Made by a program: the position numbers and the translations under genes | Notes under the pieces: model-generated | What the model was told of the DNA's origin: nothing | The model's database searches: none | Seen by the model: the letters and a program-made list of their open reading frames with translations, nothing else | Part shown: piece by piece, positions 1 through 8,923 of the stretch | How positions within the stretch are numbered: the stretch's first letter is position 1 | How the letters are laid out: each line of letters begins with the position of its first letter | Assembly (NCBI GenBank): GCA_050299835.1 | Contig: JBNKWP010000002.1 | Location: 62,001 to 126,000 of the forward strand | Direction of reading: 5' to 3' | Source of the DNA: JAJDOD01 sp050299835 | GTDB lineage: Bacteria > Pseudomonadota > Alphaproteobacteria > Rhodobacterales > Rhodobacteraceae | DNA length: 64,000 nucleotides

Positions 1-450
1 CCGGTGATCGAGACCTGGGCGGGCGTAATCGTGCATCTGGGTGAGGTCGGACTCGGCCACAAGATGAAACTGATCAACAATTTCATCGGCATGGGCTATG
101 GTGCGCTCTATGCCGAGGCGCTTGCGTTGGCCAGAAAATCCGGCCTCAGCGCAGAACAGTTCGACAGCGTCATCCGGCCGGGACGGCTTTCCAACGGGTT
201 CTACGAGACCTACATGAAATGGACGCTGGAGCAGGACGAGGACGCCCACCGCTTCGCAATCTCCAACGCGCATAAAGACATGGCCTATCTCGCCAATCTC
301 GCGGTCTCCGTCGGCGCGGTGAACCCGATGCAGTCGGTGGTCAAAAACGCCTATGCGGCGATGGAGGCTGCCGGCGAAGGCGAACGCTATGTGCCGATGC
401 TGGCAGATTTCATCGCCCGGGTGAACGGGCTCGACGACCGGCAGGGCTGA
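1..450 (+). CDS. NAD(P)-dependent 3-hydroxyisobutyrate-type dehydrogenase, C-terminal part
   Basis: The reading frame is open at the left edge, so only about the last 149 residues are present. They match the helical C-terminal domain of the beta-hydroxyacid dehydrogenase family (3-hydroxyisobutyrate dehydrogenase, tartronate semialdehyde reductase). The family's active-site signature is seen as GLGHKMKLINN, with the catalytic lysine and the substrate-binding asparagines. The NAD-binding Rossmann half lies outside the window. The exact substrate cannot be told from this part. It converges on the LysR gene after a gap of about 180 bp in which I see no gene. Family assignment is firm; the specific reaction is not. 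Confidence 0.85.
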   Translation, partial: PVIETWAGVIVHLGEVGLGHKMKLINNFIGMGYGALYAEALALARKSGLSAEQFDSVIRPGRLSNGFYETYMKWTLEQDEDAHRFAISNAHKDMAYLANLAVSVGAVNPMQSVVKNAYAAMEAAGEGERYVPMLADFIARVNGLDDRQG

Positions 451-632
451 ACATCGCGGCGTCAGTGCAAGTTTGCAGCGCCGCAGAAATCACCGGGGGG
501 CCGCTCGTCCCAAAGCAAAATGCCACCGCGATGCGCTACCCTGATGCGCGACGGAGCTCTGTCGGTCAAAGGCTTTCTGAAACCGGAACGGGCGCTGTCT
601 GAGACGTTACCAGCGACGCCAACCGGATTGAA

Positions 633-1538
633 CTAGGCAACCGATTGACGCAGCCTTGTCGCGTTTCGGGCCTCCTGCGTGATCCAGTCGCAAAACGCCT
701 GAGCCAAGGGGTTGGAGATGACCGAAGGCGTCACTGTGTAATATCTCCCCTGGCTGGCGCTGAGTTTGCCAAAGGCCACCAAAGTCCCTTGCGCCAATTC
801 CTGCTCGATCAGGTAGCTTGGCACGATTGCCGCACCGAGCCCTCCGATTGCCGCGCCGATCATGGTCGAAAACTGATCGAAGGCGTCGCCCGCAACAGCC
901 CGTTGGGGATTAAGCCCGCTATCCGCGAAAAACTCCGGCCAGGCGGAGCGGCGTGTCATCAGATGCAAAAGCGGCAACCTTTCAGCATGACTGGGTGCTG
1001 AAATACCCATGTCTTCGATCATTGCCGGCGATGCCACGGCCACCAGACCTTCTGGGAACAATTCCGTCAAATTGCCACCGATCCATTCCGGGTGGCCAAA
1101 ATGGATCGCCACATCGACACCGTCTTTTATGAGGTCAAAAGGTTCCGAACGGCTTTTCAGGGTCAGGCGAACGCCAGGATGGAGCCGCCGAAAGTTCACC
1201 AGACGTTTTGCCAGCCAACGCGCTGCGAATGTTGGCAATACGGCAATTGTCAGCGTTTGACCGGTATCGCCCGCACCTTGCGCCTTGCTGATGATATCGC
1301 GCAGCGTCTCAAGTCCGGGATGAAGTTCCGCCGCAAGCGCCAACCCGGCGGCGGTGAGCGCCACGCCGCGCCCCTCTTTGCGAAACAACTGAGTGCCTAT
1401 GATCTCTTCCAGTTCCTTGACCTGACGACTGACGGCGGCTTGCGAGATGCGCAGTTCTTCCGCGGCGGAGGTGTAGCTTTGGTGCTTGGCCGCAGCTTCA
1501 AAGCTGCGCAAGACCGCAAATGATGGCAACATTTCCAT
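633..1538 (-). CDS. LysR-family transcriptional regulator (GcvA-like)
   Basis: The 301-residue protein has the standard LysR plan. An N-terminal winged helix-turn-helix is seen at about residues 8-65 (AAEELRISQAAVSRQVKELE, then the LFRKEGRGVALTAAG wing). A periplasmic-binding-protein-like effector domain follows from about residue 90. It is transcribed away from the glutaryl-CoA dehydrogenase gene, with 85 bp between the starts. LysR regulators commonly act on a divergent neighbour, and GcdR-type LysR proteins control gcdH in other proteobacteria. Control of the adjacent operon is therefore likely but inferred. Two short inverted repeats in the shared intergenic region are candidate binding sites. 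Confidence 0.92.
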   Translation of the reverse strand: MEMLPSFAVLRSFEAAAKHQSYTSAAEELRISQAAVSRQVKELEEIIGTQLFRKEGRGVALTAAGLALAAELHPGLETLRDIISKAQGAGDTGQTLTIAVLPTFAARWLAKRLVNFRRLHPGVRLTLKSRSEPFDLIKDGVDVAIHFGHPEWIGGNLTELFPEGLVAVASPAMIEDMGISAPSHAERLPLLHLMTRRSAWPEFFADSGLNPQRAVAGDAFDQFSTMIGAAIGGLGAAIVPSYLIEQELAQGTLVAFGKLSASQGRYYTVTPSVISNPLAQAFCDWITQEARNATRLRQSVA

Positions 1539-1540
1539 AC

Positions 1541-1583
1541 CCTCATGTCATGAGTAATTGACAAATTCATGCATTTTTATGCA
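1541..1583. promoter_or_regulatory. Candidate LysR operator: two inverted repeats between divergent genes
   Basis: Two inverted repeats lie between the lysR and gcdH starts: CTCATG-T-CATGAG at 1541-1553 and TGCAT-TTTT-ATGCA at 1570-1583. LysR-type proteins bind short dyads in such divergent promoters. The repeats are seen directly; the regulatory role is inferred. Confidence 0.4.
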
Positions 1584-1623
1584 GGAGACAAGAGCGTATT
1601 CTGGACCAGATCCGGAGAAGACA

Positions 1624-2796
1624 ATGAAAGACACAGCAGCCGCAGGCTTTGGCCCAGACCTCAGCAGCTTTGACTGGGAAGACCCCTTTCGCCTGACCGA
1701 CCAGTTGACCGAAGATCAACGCATGTTGTCCGATNNNNNNNNNNCCGCGGAAGAACGGGTGGAGCCCGAGGTTTTCGCCGAAATGGGCGAAGCCGGGCTT
1801 TTGGGCGTGACCATCGCCGAGGACCTGGGCGGCCTTGGGGCAGACTATGTCACCTATGGGTTGGTTGCCCGCGAGATCGAGCGCGTGGACAGCGGATACC
1901 GTTCGATGATGTCCGTGCAGTCGTCTCTGGTGATGTACCCAATTGACGCCTATGGCACCGATGCCCAGCGGCAAAAGTATTTGCCCGGCCTGGCCAGCGG
2001 ATCGCTGATCGGTTGCTTCGGGCTGACCGAACCGGATGCGGGGTCCGATCCTGCGGGCATGAAGACACGGGCCGAGAAGATCGACGGCGGCTATCGCCTG
2101 ACCGGGTCCAAGATGTGGATTTCGAACGCGCCGATTGCCGATGTCTTTGTCGTTTGGGCGAAGTCCGAAGAACATGGCGGCAAGATCCGGGGGTTCGTGC
2201 TGGAGAAGGGCACGAAGGGGCTTTCGGCGCCGAAGATCGGCGGGAAACTGTCTTTGCGCGCCTCGGTCACGGGCGAGATCGTGATGGATGGCGTCGAGGT
2301 CGGCGACGATGCATTGCTGCCCGGCGTACAGGGGTTGAAGGGACCGTTCGGATGTCTCAACCGCGCCCGGTACGGGATCGCCTGGGGCACGATGGGCGCC
2401 GCCGAAGACTGCTGGCACCGTGCCCGGAATTACGGGCTTGATCGCAAACAGTTCGGCAAGCCTCTGGCGCAAACGCAGCTTTTCCAGAAAAAGCTGGCGG
2501 ACATGCAGACCGAGATCGCCCTGGGTCTGCAGGCCGCCTTGCGGGTCGGTCAGATGATGGATACTGGCCGGGCTGCGCCGGAAATGATCTCACTCATCAA
2601 GCGGAACAATTGCGGCAAGGCGCTGGACATTGCGCGGGCGGCGCGGGACATGCATGGCGGCAACGGAATATCGGAGGAGTTCCACGTCATGCGGCACGCG
2701 ATCAATCTTGAAACCGTGAACACCTACGAGGGAACCCACGACGTGCATGCGTTGATCCTTGGTCGCGCTCAGACCGGGCTTCAGGCGTTTTTCTGA
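1624..2796 (+). CDS. gcdH: Glutaryl-CoA dehydrogenase (acyl-CoA dehydrogenase family), interrupted by an N gap
   Basis: FAD enzyme converting glutaryl-CoA to crotonyl-CoA and CO2 in lysine, hydroxylysine and tryptophan breakdown. Acyl-CoA dehydrogenase signatures are clear: GCFGLTEPDAGSDPAGM and KMWISNAPIADVFVVWAK in the middle domain. Near the C-terminus, ETVNTYEGTHDVHALILGRA carries the catalytic glutamate in YEGT. The ATG at 1624 follows a good ribosome site (GGAGAAG) and gives 390 residues; an upstream TTG at 1558 in the same frame is less likely. Ten unresolved bases at 1735-1744 fall in the N-terminal helical domain. About 14 residues fewer than the family norm separate LSD from EMGE there, so the gap is probably longer than ten bases. 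It heads an operon with the E1 and acyltransferase genes. Confidence 0.9.
   Translation: MKDTAAAGFGPDLSSFDWEDPFRLTDQLTEDQRMLSDXXXXAEERVEPEVFAEMGEAGLLGVTIAEDLGGLGADYVTYGLVAREIERVDSGYRSMMSVQSSLVMYPIDAYGTDAQRQKYLPGLASGSLIGCFGLTEPDAGSDPAGMKTRAEKIDGGYRLTGSKMWISNAPIADVFVVWAKSEEHGGKIRGFVLEKGTKGLSAPKIGGKLSLRASVTGEIVMDGVEVGDDALLPGVQGLKGPFGCLNRARYGIAWGTMGAAEDCWHRARNYGLDRKQFGKPLAQTQLFQKKLADMQTEIALGLQAALRVGQMMDTGRAAPEMISLIKRNNCGKALDIARAARDMHGGNGISEEFHVMRHAINLETVNTYEGTHDVHALILGRAQTGLQAFF
1735..1744. other. Assembly gap (10 N) inside gcdH
   Basis: Ten N bases interrupt the gcdH reading frame. The coding sequence resumes in the same frame, but the protein is short here compared with relatives. The gap length is therefore probably nominal and some real sequence is missing. 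Confidence 0.95.
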
Positions 2797-2799
2797 CCC

Positions 2800-4962
2800 A
2801 TGGATCGCGCCGCTATCGTCGAAGAGAACTTCCGCCGCCGCGTCGCCGCAGGTGACTTTCCGTCGGTTTCGCCAGCGGCGGGTTTGCCGCCCCAAGACGC
2901 CGTCGCGGTCTATCGCGCACAGGTTCTGAGCCGTGCCCTGGACCTGGAAAGCCGGTCGATGCAGGCGGCGGGACAGGGCTATTACACGATCGGTTCGTCC
3001 GGTCACGAAGGAATGGCGGCTGTCGCACATGCATTGCGGCCAACCGATCCGGCCTTTCTGCACTATCGCGATGGCGCGTTCCAGATCGCGCGCGCGTCGC
3101 AGGTGCCTGGCCAATCCGTGATGTGGGATATGCTGCTGAGTTTCGCCTGCTCCAGCGAGGATCCGATCTCGGGCGGTCGGCACAAGGTGCTTGGCTCCAG
3201 GGCGCTGAATATTCCACCTCAGACATCGACGATCGCGAGCCATCTGCCCAAGGCCGTGGGCGCCGCCTATGCCATTGCAGCGGCCAGGCGCCATGCGCCC
3301 GAGCACGAAGCGTGGCCGCGCGACGCGATCGCGGTTTGCTCCTTCGGCGATGCTTCGGCCAACCATTCGACCGCGCAGGGGGCCTTCAATACCGCCGCCT
3401 GGGCCAGCTTTCAGTCGATCCCTCTGCCGCTCTTGTTTGTCTGCGAGGATAACGGGATCGGGATTTCAACGAAGACACCGAAGAACTGGATCTCGGCCAG
3501 TTTTTCGGCTCGGCCCGGTCTGAAGTACTTTGCCTGTGACGGCCGGGACATATTCGACACCTTTGCCGCCGCGCGGGCTGCCGCGGACTATGTTCGCACC
3601 CGCCGCAAGCCCGCATTCCTGCACCTGAGCACCGTGCGCCTTTACGGCCATGCCGGGGCCGATGTCGCGACGGCCTATCTGCCCAGGGCCGAGGTCGAGG
3701 CAGAAGAAGCGCAAGACCCGTTGATCATGTCGGCAGCACTGCTCGATGCGGCGGGTGCGCTGCCCCGGGACGCCGCGCTGGAAATCTACAACGACACGCG
3801 AAAGCGGGTGGCGCGGGCCGCCAGCGAAGTCATCACCCGGCCCAGGCTGAAATCGGCCCCGGATGTGATGGAAAGCCTGATCCCGCCCCCACGCGACTGC
3901 AAGCCCTCCAACGGTCCAGCTGCGGCCGCACGCGCGGAATTGCTGGGAAGCGACCTGACCGCCCAAACCGACCCGCAACCGATGAGCCGGCTGATCAACT
4001 GGGCGCTGCACGATCTGATGCTTGAGCATCGGGAAATCGTCCTGATGGGCGAGGATGTCGGCCGCAAGGGCGGTGTCTATGGTGTGACGCAAAAGCTGGA
4101 AAAGCGTTTCGGCCCGGACCGCGTGATCGACACGTTGCTGGATGAGCAATCCATCCTCGGCCTTGGGATCGGGATGGCGCATAACGGCTTCCTGCCGATG
4201 CCGGAAATCCAGTTCCTTGCCTATTTGCACAACGCCGAAGATCAACTGCGCGGCGAAGCGGCGACGCTGCCGTTCTTCTCGAACGGCCAGTACACCAATC
4301 CGATGGTCGTGCGCATCGCGGGGCTTGGTTACCAGAAAGGCTTTGGCGGGCATTTCCACAATGACAATTCGGTTGCGGTTCTGCGGGATATTCCCGGCCT
4401 GATCCTGGCCTGCCCGTCGAACGGGCCGGATGCGGTGCGTATGCTGCGCGAATGCGTCAGGCTGGCCCGGGAAGAGCAGCGTCTGGTGGTCTTTCTGGAG
4501 CCGATCGCACTTTACCCGATGCGTGACCTGGCAGACGGTGATCGCGCCTGGATGGGGGTCTATCCTGAGCCGGGGGACCGCATCGACTTTGGCGAAATCG
4601 GCCAAAGCGGCGATGGAACGGATCTGGCCATCATCAGCTTTGCCAACGGGTATTACCTGTCGCGGCAAGCCCAGGAAGAGTTGGGAAGCGGCACGCGCGT
4701 GATTGACCTGCGCTGGCTGAACCCGCTTCCGGTCGAAGCGATGCTGGACGCGGTGCGCCCCTGCAAACGCATTCTTGTCGTGGATGAAACACGTCGGACG
4801 GGCGGCGTCTCGGAGGCCATCATGACGGCGCTCGCGGATGCCGGGCTGCCTGCCACGCGATTGGCCGCCGAGGACAGCTTCATCGCCACCGGCCCGGCCT
4901 ATGGCGCAACGATGCCGTCGCGCGACAGCATCATCGAAGCCGCGCGGGGGTTGCTGAAGTGA
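2800..4962 (+). CDS. Fused alpha/beta thiamine-diphosphate 2-oxoacid dehydrogenase E1 component
   Basis: This 720-residue protein joins both halves of an E1 dehydrogenase that are usually separate subunits. Residues ~30-340 are the alpha (TPP) half, with the diphosphate-binding GDASANHSTAQGAFN segment ending in VCEDNGIGIS. Residues ~395-715 are the beta (transketolase-like) half: MGEDVGRKGGVYGVTQKL, DTLLDEQSILGLGIGMA, and a C-terminal LRWLNPLP...VVDETRRTGG. E1 enzymes decarboxylate 2-oxoacids and pass the acyl group to a lipoyl E2. No E2 or E3 gene is in the window, so the partner must be elsewhere or the role differs. It starts 3 nt after gcdH and overlaps the next gene by 4 nt, showing an operon. 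A branched-chain or 2-oxoadipate substrate would fit a CoA-ester pathway; this is inference. Confidence 0.85.
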   Translation: MDRAAIVEENFRRRVAAGDFPSVSPAAGLPPQDAVAVYRAQVLSRALDLESRSMQAAGQGYYTIGSSGHEGMAAVAHALRPTDPAFLHYRDGAFQIARASQVPGQSVMWDMLLSFACSSEDPISGGRHKVLGSRALNIPPQTSTIASHLPKAVGAAYAIAAARRHAPEHEAWPRDAIAVCSFGDASANHSTAQGAFNTAAWASFQSIPLPLLFVCEDNGIGISTKTPKNWISASFSARPGLKYFACDGRDIFDTFAAARAAADYVRTRRKPAFLHLSTVRLYGHAGADVATAYLPRAEVEAEEAQDPLIMSAALLDAAGALPRDAALEIYNDTRKRVARAASEVITRPRLKSAPDVMESLIPPPRDCKPSNGPAAAARAELLGSDLTAQTDPQPMSRLINWALHDLMLEHREIVLMGEDVGRKGGVYGVTQKLEKRFGPDRVIDTLLDEQSILGLGIGMAHNGFLPMPEIQFLAYLHNAEDQLRGEAATLPFFSNGQYTNPMVVRIAGLGYQKGFGGHFHNDNSVAVLRDIPGLILACPSNGPDAVRMLRECVRLAREEQRLVVFLEPIALYPMRDLADGDRAWMGVYPEPGDRIDFGEIGQSGDGTDLAIISFANGYYLSRQAQEELGSGTRVIDLRWLNPLPVEAMLDAVRPCKRILVVDETRRTGGVSEAIMTALADAGLPATRLAAEDSFIATGPAYGATMPSRDSIIEAARGLLK

Positions 4963-5990
4963 CCACTGCTGTCCTCATTTGCCCCGGTCGCGGGACCTAC
5001 AACAAACCCGAGCTTGGCACGCTTGCGCGGACCTTTCCCGACGCGGCCCTGATGAAGTCCTTTGATGCGGCGCGTGTTGCGGCGGGCGCCGAACCACTCA
5101 GCGATCTGGACGGCGCGGCCCGATTTTCCGCAGCGAAACATGGCCGGGGCGACAATGCCTCCGCCCTTATCTTCGCGGCAAGCTATGGCGACTTTCTTTC
5201 CATTGCCGAGGATATCGAGATCGTCGCGGTGACCGGTAATTCGATGGGCTGGTACACCGCGCTTGCCTGTGGTGGGGCCGTCACGCCGGAAGACGGGTTT
5301 GACATCACCACCACAATGGGCCGCAGGATGCATGACCACGGCACCGGTGGGCAGGTTCTTTATCCCCATATGAGTGAGGATTGGGTGCCAAACGGACCGG
5401 CAAAATCCGAACTCCTGACCCTTGTCCATGAGATCGACGCGCGGCCGGGGCATGTCTTGCGCCCGTCCATCGATCTTGGCGGCACACTGGTGCTGGCAGG
5501 CAACGAAGCCGGGCTGGCCGCGTTCGAGGCCGCTGTACCCAAGCGAGACCGGTTTCCAATGCGATTGCCGGGTCACGCCGGTTTTCATTCCCCTCTGGTT
5601 GCGCCGGTCTCAGAAGACGCGCTCAACCATTTTTCGCCGGACCTCTTTCTGCAGCCCAAACTGCCAATGATCGATGGTCGCGGGCAGATCTGGTGGCCGC
5701 AAGCGTGCAGCCTGAATGCGCTCTGGGACTATACCTTCGGCCATCAGGTCATCGAGCCCTATGACTTCACACGCGCCATCACCGTTGCGGCGCGGGAATT
5801 TGCGCCCGACCTGTTCATCGTCACCGGTCCTGGAACAACGTTGGGCGGGGCCGTTGCGCAATCGCTGATCGAGGCCAACTGGCGCGGCATGGCCTCCAAA
5901 ACCGACTTCCAGGCACGCCAGGTGACAGATCCGGTTCTCATTTCGATGGGCCGCGAAGACCAACGCGGTCACATATCAAACGGACACTGA
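4959..5990 (+). CDS. FabD-like acyltransferase (ACP S-malonyltransferase family)
   Basis: The 343-residue protein resembles malonyl-CoA:ACP transacylases. The nucleophile elbow is GNSMGWY (Ser95) where FabD has GHSxGEY, and the catalytic histidine is kept in AGFHSPLVAP (His210). A C-terminal ITVAAREFAPDLFIVTGPGTTLGG matches the family. The GHS-to-GNS and GEY-to-GWY changes suggest a specialised transferase, not the housekeeping FabD of fatty-acid synthesis. It overlaps the E1 gene by 4 nt and closes the gcdH operon. A role moving an acyl group made or used by the neighbouring enzymes is plausible but inferred. Confidence 0.8.
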   Translation: MTTAVLICPGRGTYNKPELGTLARTFPDAALMKSFDAARVAAGAEPLSDLDGAARFSAAKHGRGDNASALIFAASYGDFLSIAEDIEIVAVTGNSMGWYTALACGGAVTPEDGFDITTTMGRRMHDHGTGGQVLYPHMSEDWVPNGPAKSELLTLVHEIDARPGHVLRPSIDLGGTLVLAGNEAGLAAFEAAVPKRDRFPMRLPGHAGFHSPLVAPVSEDALNHFSPDLFLQPKLPMIDGRGQIWWPQACSLNALWDYTFGHQVIEPYDFTRAITVAAREFAPDLFIVTGPGTTLGGAVAQSLIEANWRGMASKTDFQARQVTDPVLISMGREDQRGHISNGH

Positions 5991-6234
5991 CAAGACACAT
6001 CAGGACGTTTTTCAGGCAGCCGGCCTGTTTGATACCGAACTCACTGACGGAACTCTGGCAGTCCGGTCGCCGATTGATGTGCCGTACCTGATTGCGACCG
6101 GATCGACACCCTTGGAAAACGTTGGCGGCCCATCCTTGAGTTCGGCGGCGGCAACGCGATAATCGGACAGAACTTGACCAAGGATGACCTTGTGGCGAAA
6201 CTTCAACCGTGGTTTCGAGTTCCGGATGGGCCTG

Positions 6235-6666
6235 CTACTGCGATGCGACGGTGAAATGCGAACTGTCCAGCGCGTGCTTGGCTCCCATGTCGGCGCAATA
6301 GGCCATCCAGTCCTCATGGCCGAGCATTGCCTCAACACTGCCAATGCGCTTCGACCAGTCTGTAACCTTATCCTCCCAGAATTCGACATCGGGGACGTCG
6401 CCTCCCTCCTCGATGGCGAGGAGACCTGCTGCGGCGAACCAGTCGCGCGAGCTTGATCCCATCTTCCTCCGGGAAACGAAGTTTCTGGACTTTTTAGAGG
6501 CCACGACCAGGATTGCCGCGCATTCTGCCAATCCATCCGAGTCGAGCTTGGCACCCTCCTCGTCGCCGGGACGCGCAGGTCCGCCTATTTCGGCCTCTGT
6601 GTCAGATAGGGCCGAACCAGGCACCAAAAGCGTCAAGACCGCAACCATTTGCGCAAGGGTTTTCAA
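6235..6666 (-). CDS. Hypothetical secreted protein
   Basis: A 143-residue protein with a clear Sec signal peptide (MKTLAQMVAVLTLLVPGSALS) and a mature part rich in acidic residues. Two cysteines (in ECAAIL and AYCADM) could form a disulfide. The start is a TTG preceded at good spacing by the strong ribosome site TAGGAGGT, which supports a real gene. I do not recognise a family. It stands alone between the acyltransferase operon, which converges on it, and the LysM gene. Confidence 0.65.
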   Translation of the reverse strand: MKTLAQMVAVLTLLVPGSALSDTEAEIGGPARPGDEEGAKLDSDGLAECAAILVVASKKSRNFVSRRKMGSSSRDWFAAAGLLAIEEGGDVPDVEFWEDKVTDWSKRIGSVEAMLGHEDWMAYCADMGAKHALDSSHFTVASQ

Positions 6667-6787
6667 ACTGACCTCCTAAGGAACGGTTCGCCGAAATTGG
6701 ATACACAATTGTGTGGCATCTTTGGGGCACCGTCCCGGTCTTCACCAAAGCGCAGCTTATTCGCCAGCAATGCTCTTGCGCATTATG

Positions 6788-8242
6788 TCAGTCAGGAACG
6801 GTGAAGATCTGCCCGGGATAGATCAGATCAGGGTCGCGGATGCGGTCGGTATTTGCTTCGAACACCCGTACGTAAAGAAGCCCCTCACCGTACTTCTCTC
6901 GCGCGATCCCCCAAAGCGTATTACCGGGCTGAACCGTCAGAAGAGAGACCGGCGCAAACTCGGTCGTCGTGTCCTGTTGTTCCTTTTCAATTGCCTGAAT
7001 GGCCTTGACCGCTTCGCGGAGAAACGGCGTTTCCGCCCGCGAGATAACGGTGCCCTGCGCGTCGATCTCATCCACCCGCAGCGTATAGGTCCCGGTATCC
7101 ACTTCCGGCAATTCTACGCGCCACTGGCCGCCCTCACCAATTTCGGCGTCGATAACGGGCTGATTGTTCAGGTAAACCCGAACGCTTTCGGAACCCGTTG
7201 CCCGTCCAGCCAGCGCGACTTCTCCCTGCGCGTCATATGAAATCGCATCGATCGAGACGTTGCTCATCGCCTCGGGCTGCCCGGCGGAGGACTGGACCAC
7301 GCGCACGCCGTCCCGATCCGCCAAAAGCACCGACGGCGCGGGCGGTTGCACGATGGGTTCAGGCGCGCCGGAGGGCTCCGCAGACGCAACCACTGGCGCT
7401 GCGCCTTCTTCGGCAATACCCGTTTCCTCCGCAGTCTCTTGTGTGGCAGCCGGAACCCCAGCGGGCTCCGTGTCAAGCCGGACCGGTTCCGTTTCACCCT
7501 CGGGATCCGGGCTGTCGACGGTGCCGGCGCTCACGATTTCTGTCCCGCCTTCGCTACCAGTCGGCATTGGCATATTGCCCGTTACCACCGGGGCCGCCGC
7601 GGCTTCGACACCACGTTCCGGCACTGGCCCCAACAGGACAGATGTGGAAGCAGTCATTTGCCTGCCATCTTCGAGTGTTTCGTTCAACGACAGCGACCTG
7701 GGACGCCCTGATACCCCGAGATCGGCAAACATGAAGAAACTACCGGTGCCATCGGCCTGAGCCTCGCTTATGGTCTCGCCATCCATTGTGATCGTGATTT
7801 TCGCATTTGGAGTGGCTCGCCCGGCGAAAACTGCAGACCCACCCGGTTCGACACGAACCAGGTCGAACTCCGCCCGAGATGTCTCGTTCGCCACCTCAGA
7901 GCGGCCCGGAGTTCCGTTGCCACTCTCGGGCTCCGCTTCGGACGGCGCATCGACCGCTTGCGGCTGGTCCGACGGTGGTTCTGTACCATCCGATCCCTCA
8001 GACGTCGCATCGGAGGCGCCCTCGGTTCTGTGCTCTTCGTCGGCCAGTGCAGCCACGGTCTGATCGACAGCCGCATTGTCTACCGGAACAGGAGCTTTCT
8101 GTTCGCCTTTGGAGTCGGGCAATGCAACACTGGCCTCCGGCGCATCTGGCGATGTCGCTGTTCCCCTCTGAAGCAACCAGGCACCGAGGCCGATCACGGC
8201 AACGGTCCCAACGGCCACAACTCCTCTTACGATTGGCGTCAC
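6788..8242 (-). CDS. LysM-domain envelope protein with N-terminal membrane anchor and Ig-like repeats
   Basis: A short N-terminus is followed by one transmembrane segment (VVAVGTVAVIGLGAWLL). A long acidic, Pro/Ala/Glu-rich linker comes next. Two Ig-like segments (around FAGRATPNAKITITMDG and LAGRATGSESVRVYLNN) then precede a C-terminal LysM domain (LTVQPGNTLWGIAREKYGEG...PGQIFTVP). LysM binds peptidoglycan, so the protein probably links the inner membrane to the wall. I chose the GTG at 8242, which follows GGGGAGAGG at good spacing and gives 484 residues. The frame stays open to an ATG at 8323, which would add 27 residues without a visible ribosome site. It is divergent from the LOG-family gene. 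Confidence 0.85.
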   Translation of the reverse strand: MTPIVRGVVAVGTVAVIGLGAWLLQRGTATSPDAPEASVALPDSKGEQKAPVPVDNAAVDQTVAALADEEHRTEGASDATSEGSDGTEPPSDQPQAVDAPSEAEPESGNGTPGRSEVANETSRAEFDLVRVEPGGSAVFAGRATPNAKITITMDGETISEAQADGTGSFFMFADLGVSGRPRSLSLNETLEDGRQMTASTSVLLGPVPERGVEAAAAPVVTGNMPMPTGSEGGTEIVSAGTVDSPDPEGETEPVRLDTEPAGVPAATQETAEETGIAEEGAAPVVASAEPSGAPEPIVQPPAPSVLLADRDGVRVVQSSAGQPEAMSNVSIDAISYDAQGEVALAGRATGSESVRVYLNNQPVIDAEIGEGGQWRVELPEVDTGTYTLRVDEIDAQGTVISRAETPFLREAVKAIQAIEKEQQDTTTEFAPVSLLTVQPGNTLWGIAREKYGEGLLYVRVFEANTDRIRDPDLIYPGQIFTVPD

Positions 8243-8368
8243 GTGCGGCCTCTCCCCAGATAAAGCCTTATTCTTGAGCGTCGCGCGTTTTGTCCCGCAG
8301 CGCAACTTGCCGGACAATATCAACCTCGCTAACAGGGGTCAAAACACCATATCGCCGGAGCATAGCGT

Positions 8369-8923
8369 ATGACCACTCCCTTGTCCCTCTGCGTTTATTG
8401 CGGCTCGCGCCCGGGGCGCAACCCGGCGCATATGGACGCGGCACGGGATCTCGGCTCGGCCATCGCGACAAATGGCTGGCGTCTGGTCTATGGCGCAGGC
8501 GATGTTGGGTTGATGGGAGCCGTCGCGGAAGCCGCCATCGATGGCGGCGCTCGGACATTGGGCGTCATCCCAACGCACCTGCTGGATCGTGAAGCGCCTC
8601 AGGGCCGCCTCACGCAACGGATCATCACCGAGACGATGCATGAGCGGAAGAAGGTGATGTTCATGAACGCCGATGCGGTCGCCGTCTTGCCCGGCGGTGC
8701 GGGCTCGATGGACGAGTTCTTCGAGGTACTGACCTGGGGTCAGCTCGGGCTGCATGACAAACCGATATTTCTTGTGAATATAGATGGTTACTGGTCGCCC
8801 CTGAACCATCTGATCGACCACATGATCGCCGAAGGATTCGCGGATTCCAGCCTGAAACGCCTGTTCAGCACCGTGGATAGCATCGACACCCTGATCAGCC
8901 GGCTTGACACTCGACAAGGGTGA
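8369..8923 (+). CDS. LOG-family protein (TIGR00730, cytokinin riboside 5'-monophosphate phosphoribohydrolase-like)
   Basis: The 184-residue protein has the Rossmann-like LOG fold. The N-terminal CVYCGSRPG motif is followed by GWRLVYGAGDVGLMGAVAEAA. The catalytic PGGAGSMDEFFE corresponds to the family's PGGxGTxxE. Family enzymes release the base from nucleoside 5'-monophosphates; in bacteria they probably serve nucleotide salvage. The 3' end overlaps the converging metallophosphoesterase gene by 29 bp. Confidence 0.9.
   Translation: MTTPLSLCVYCGSRPGRNPAHMDAARDLGSAIATNGWRLVYGAGDVGLMGAVAEAAIDGGARTLGVIPTHLLDREAPQGRLTQRIITETMHERKKVMFMNADAVAVLPGGAGSMDEFFEVLTWGQLGLHDKPIFLVNIDGYWSPLNHLIDHMIAEGFADSSLKRLFSTVDSIDTLISRLDTRQG

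Noticed and set aside
3466..4668. Open frame of 400 residues on the minus strand
   Set aside because: Antisense of the fused E1 gene; no domain, and the sense protein is clearly real.
6012..6554. Open frame of 180 residues on the minus strand
   Set aside because: Overlaps the signal-peptide protein at 6235-6666 in another frame; lacks any domain and has shadow-like composition.
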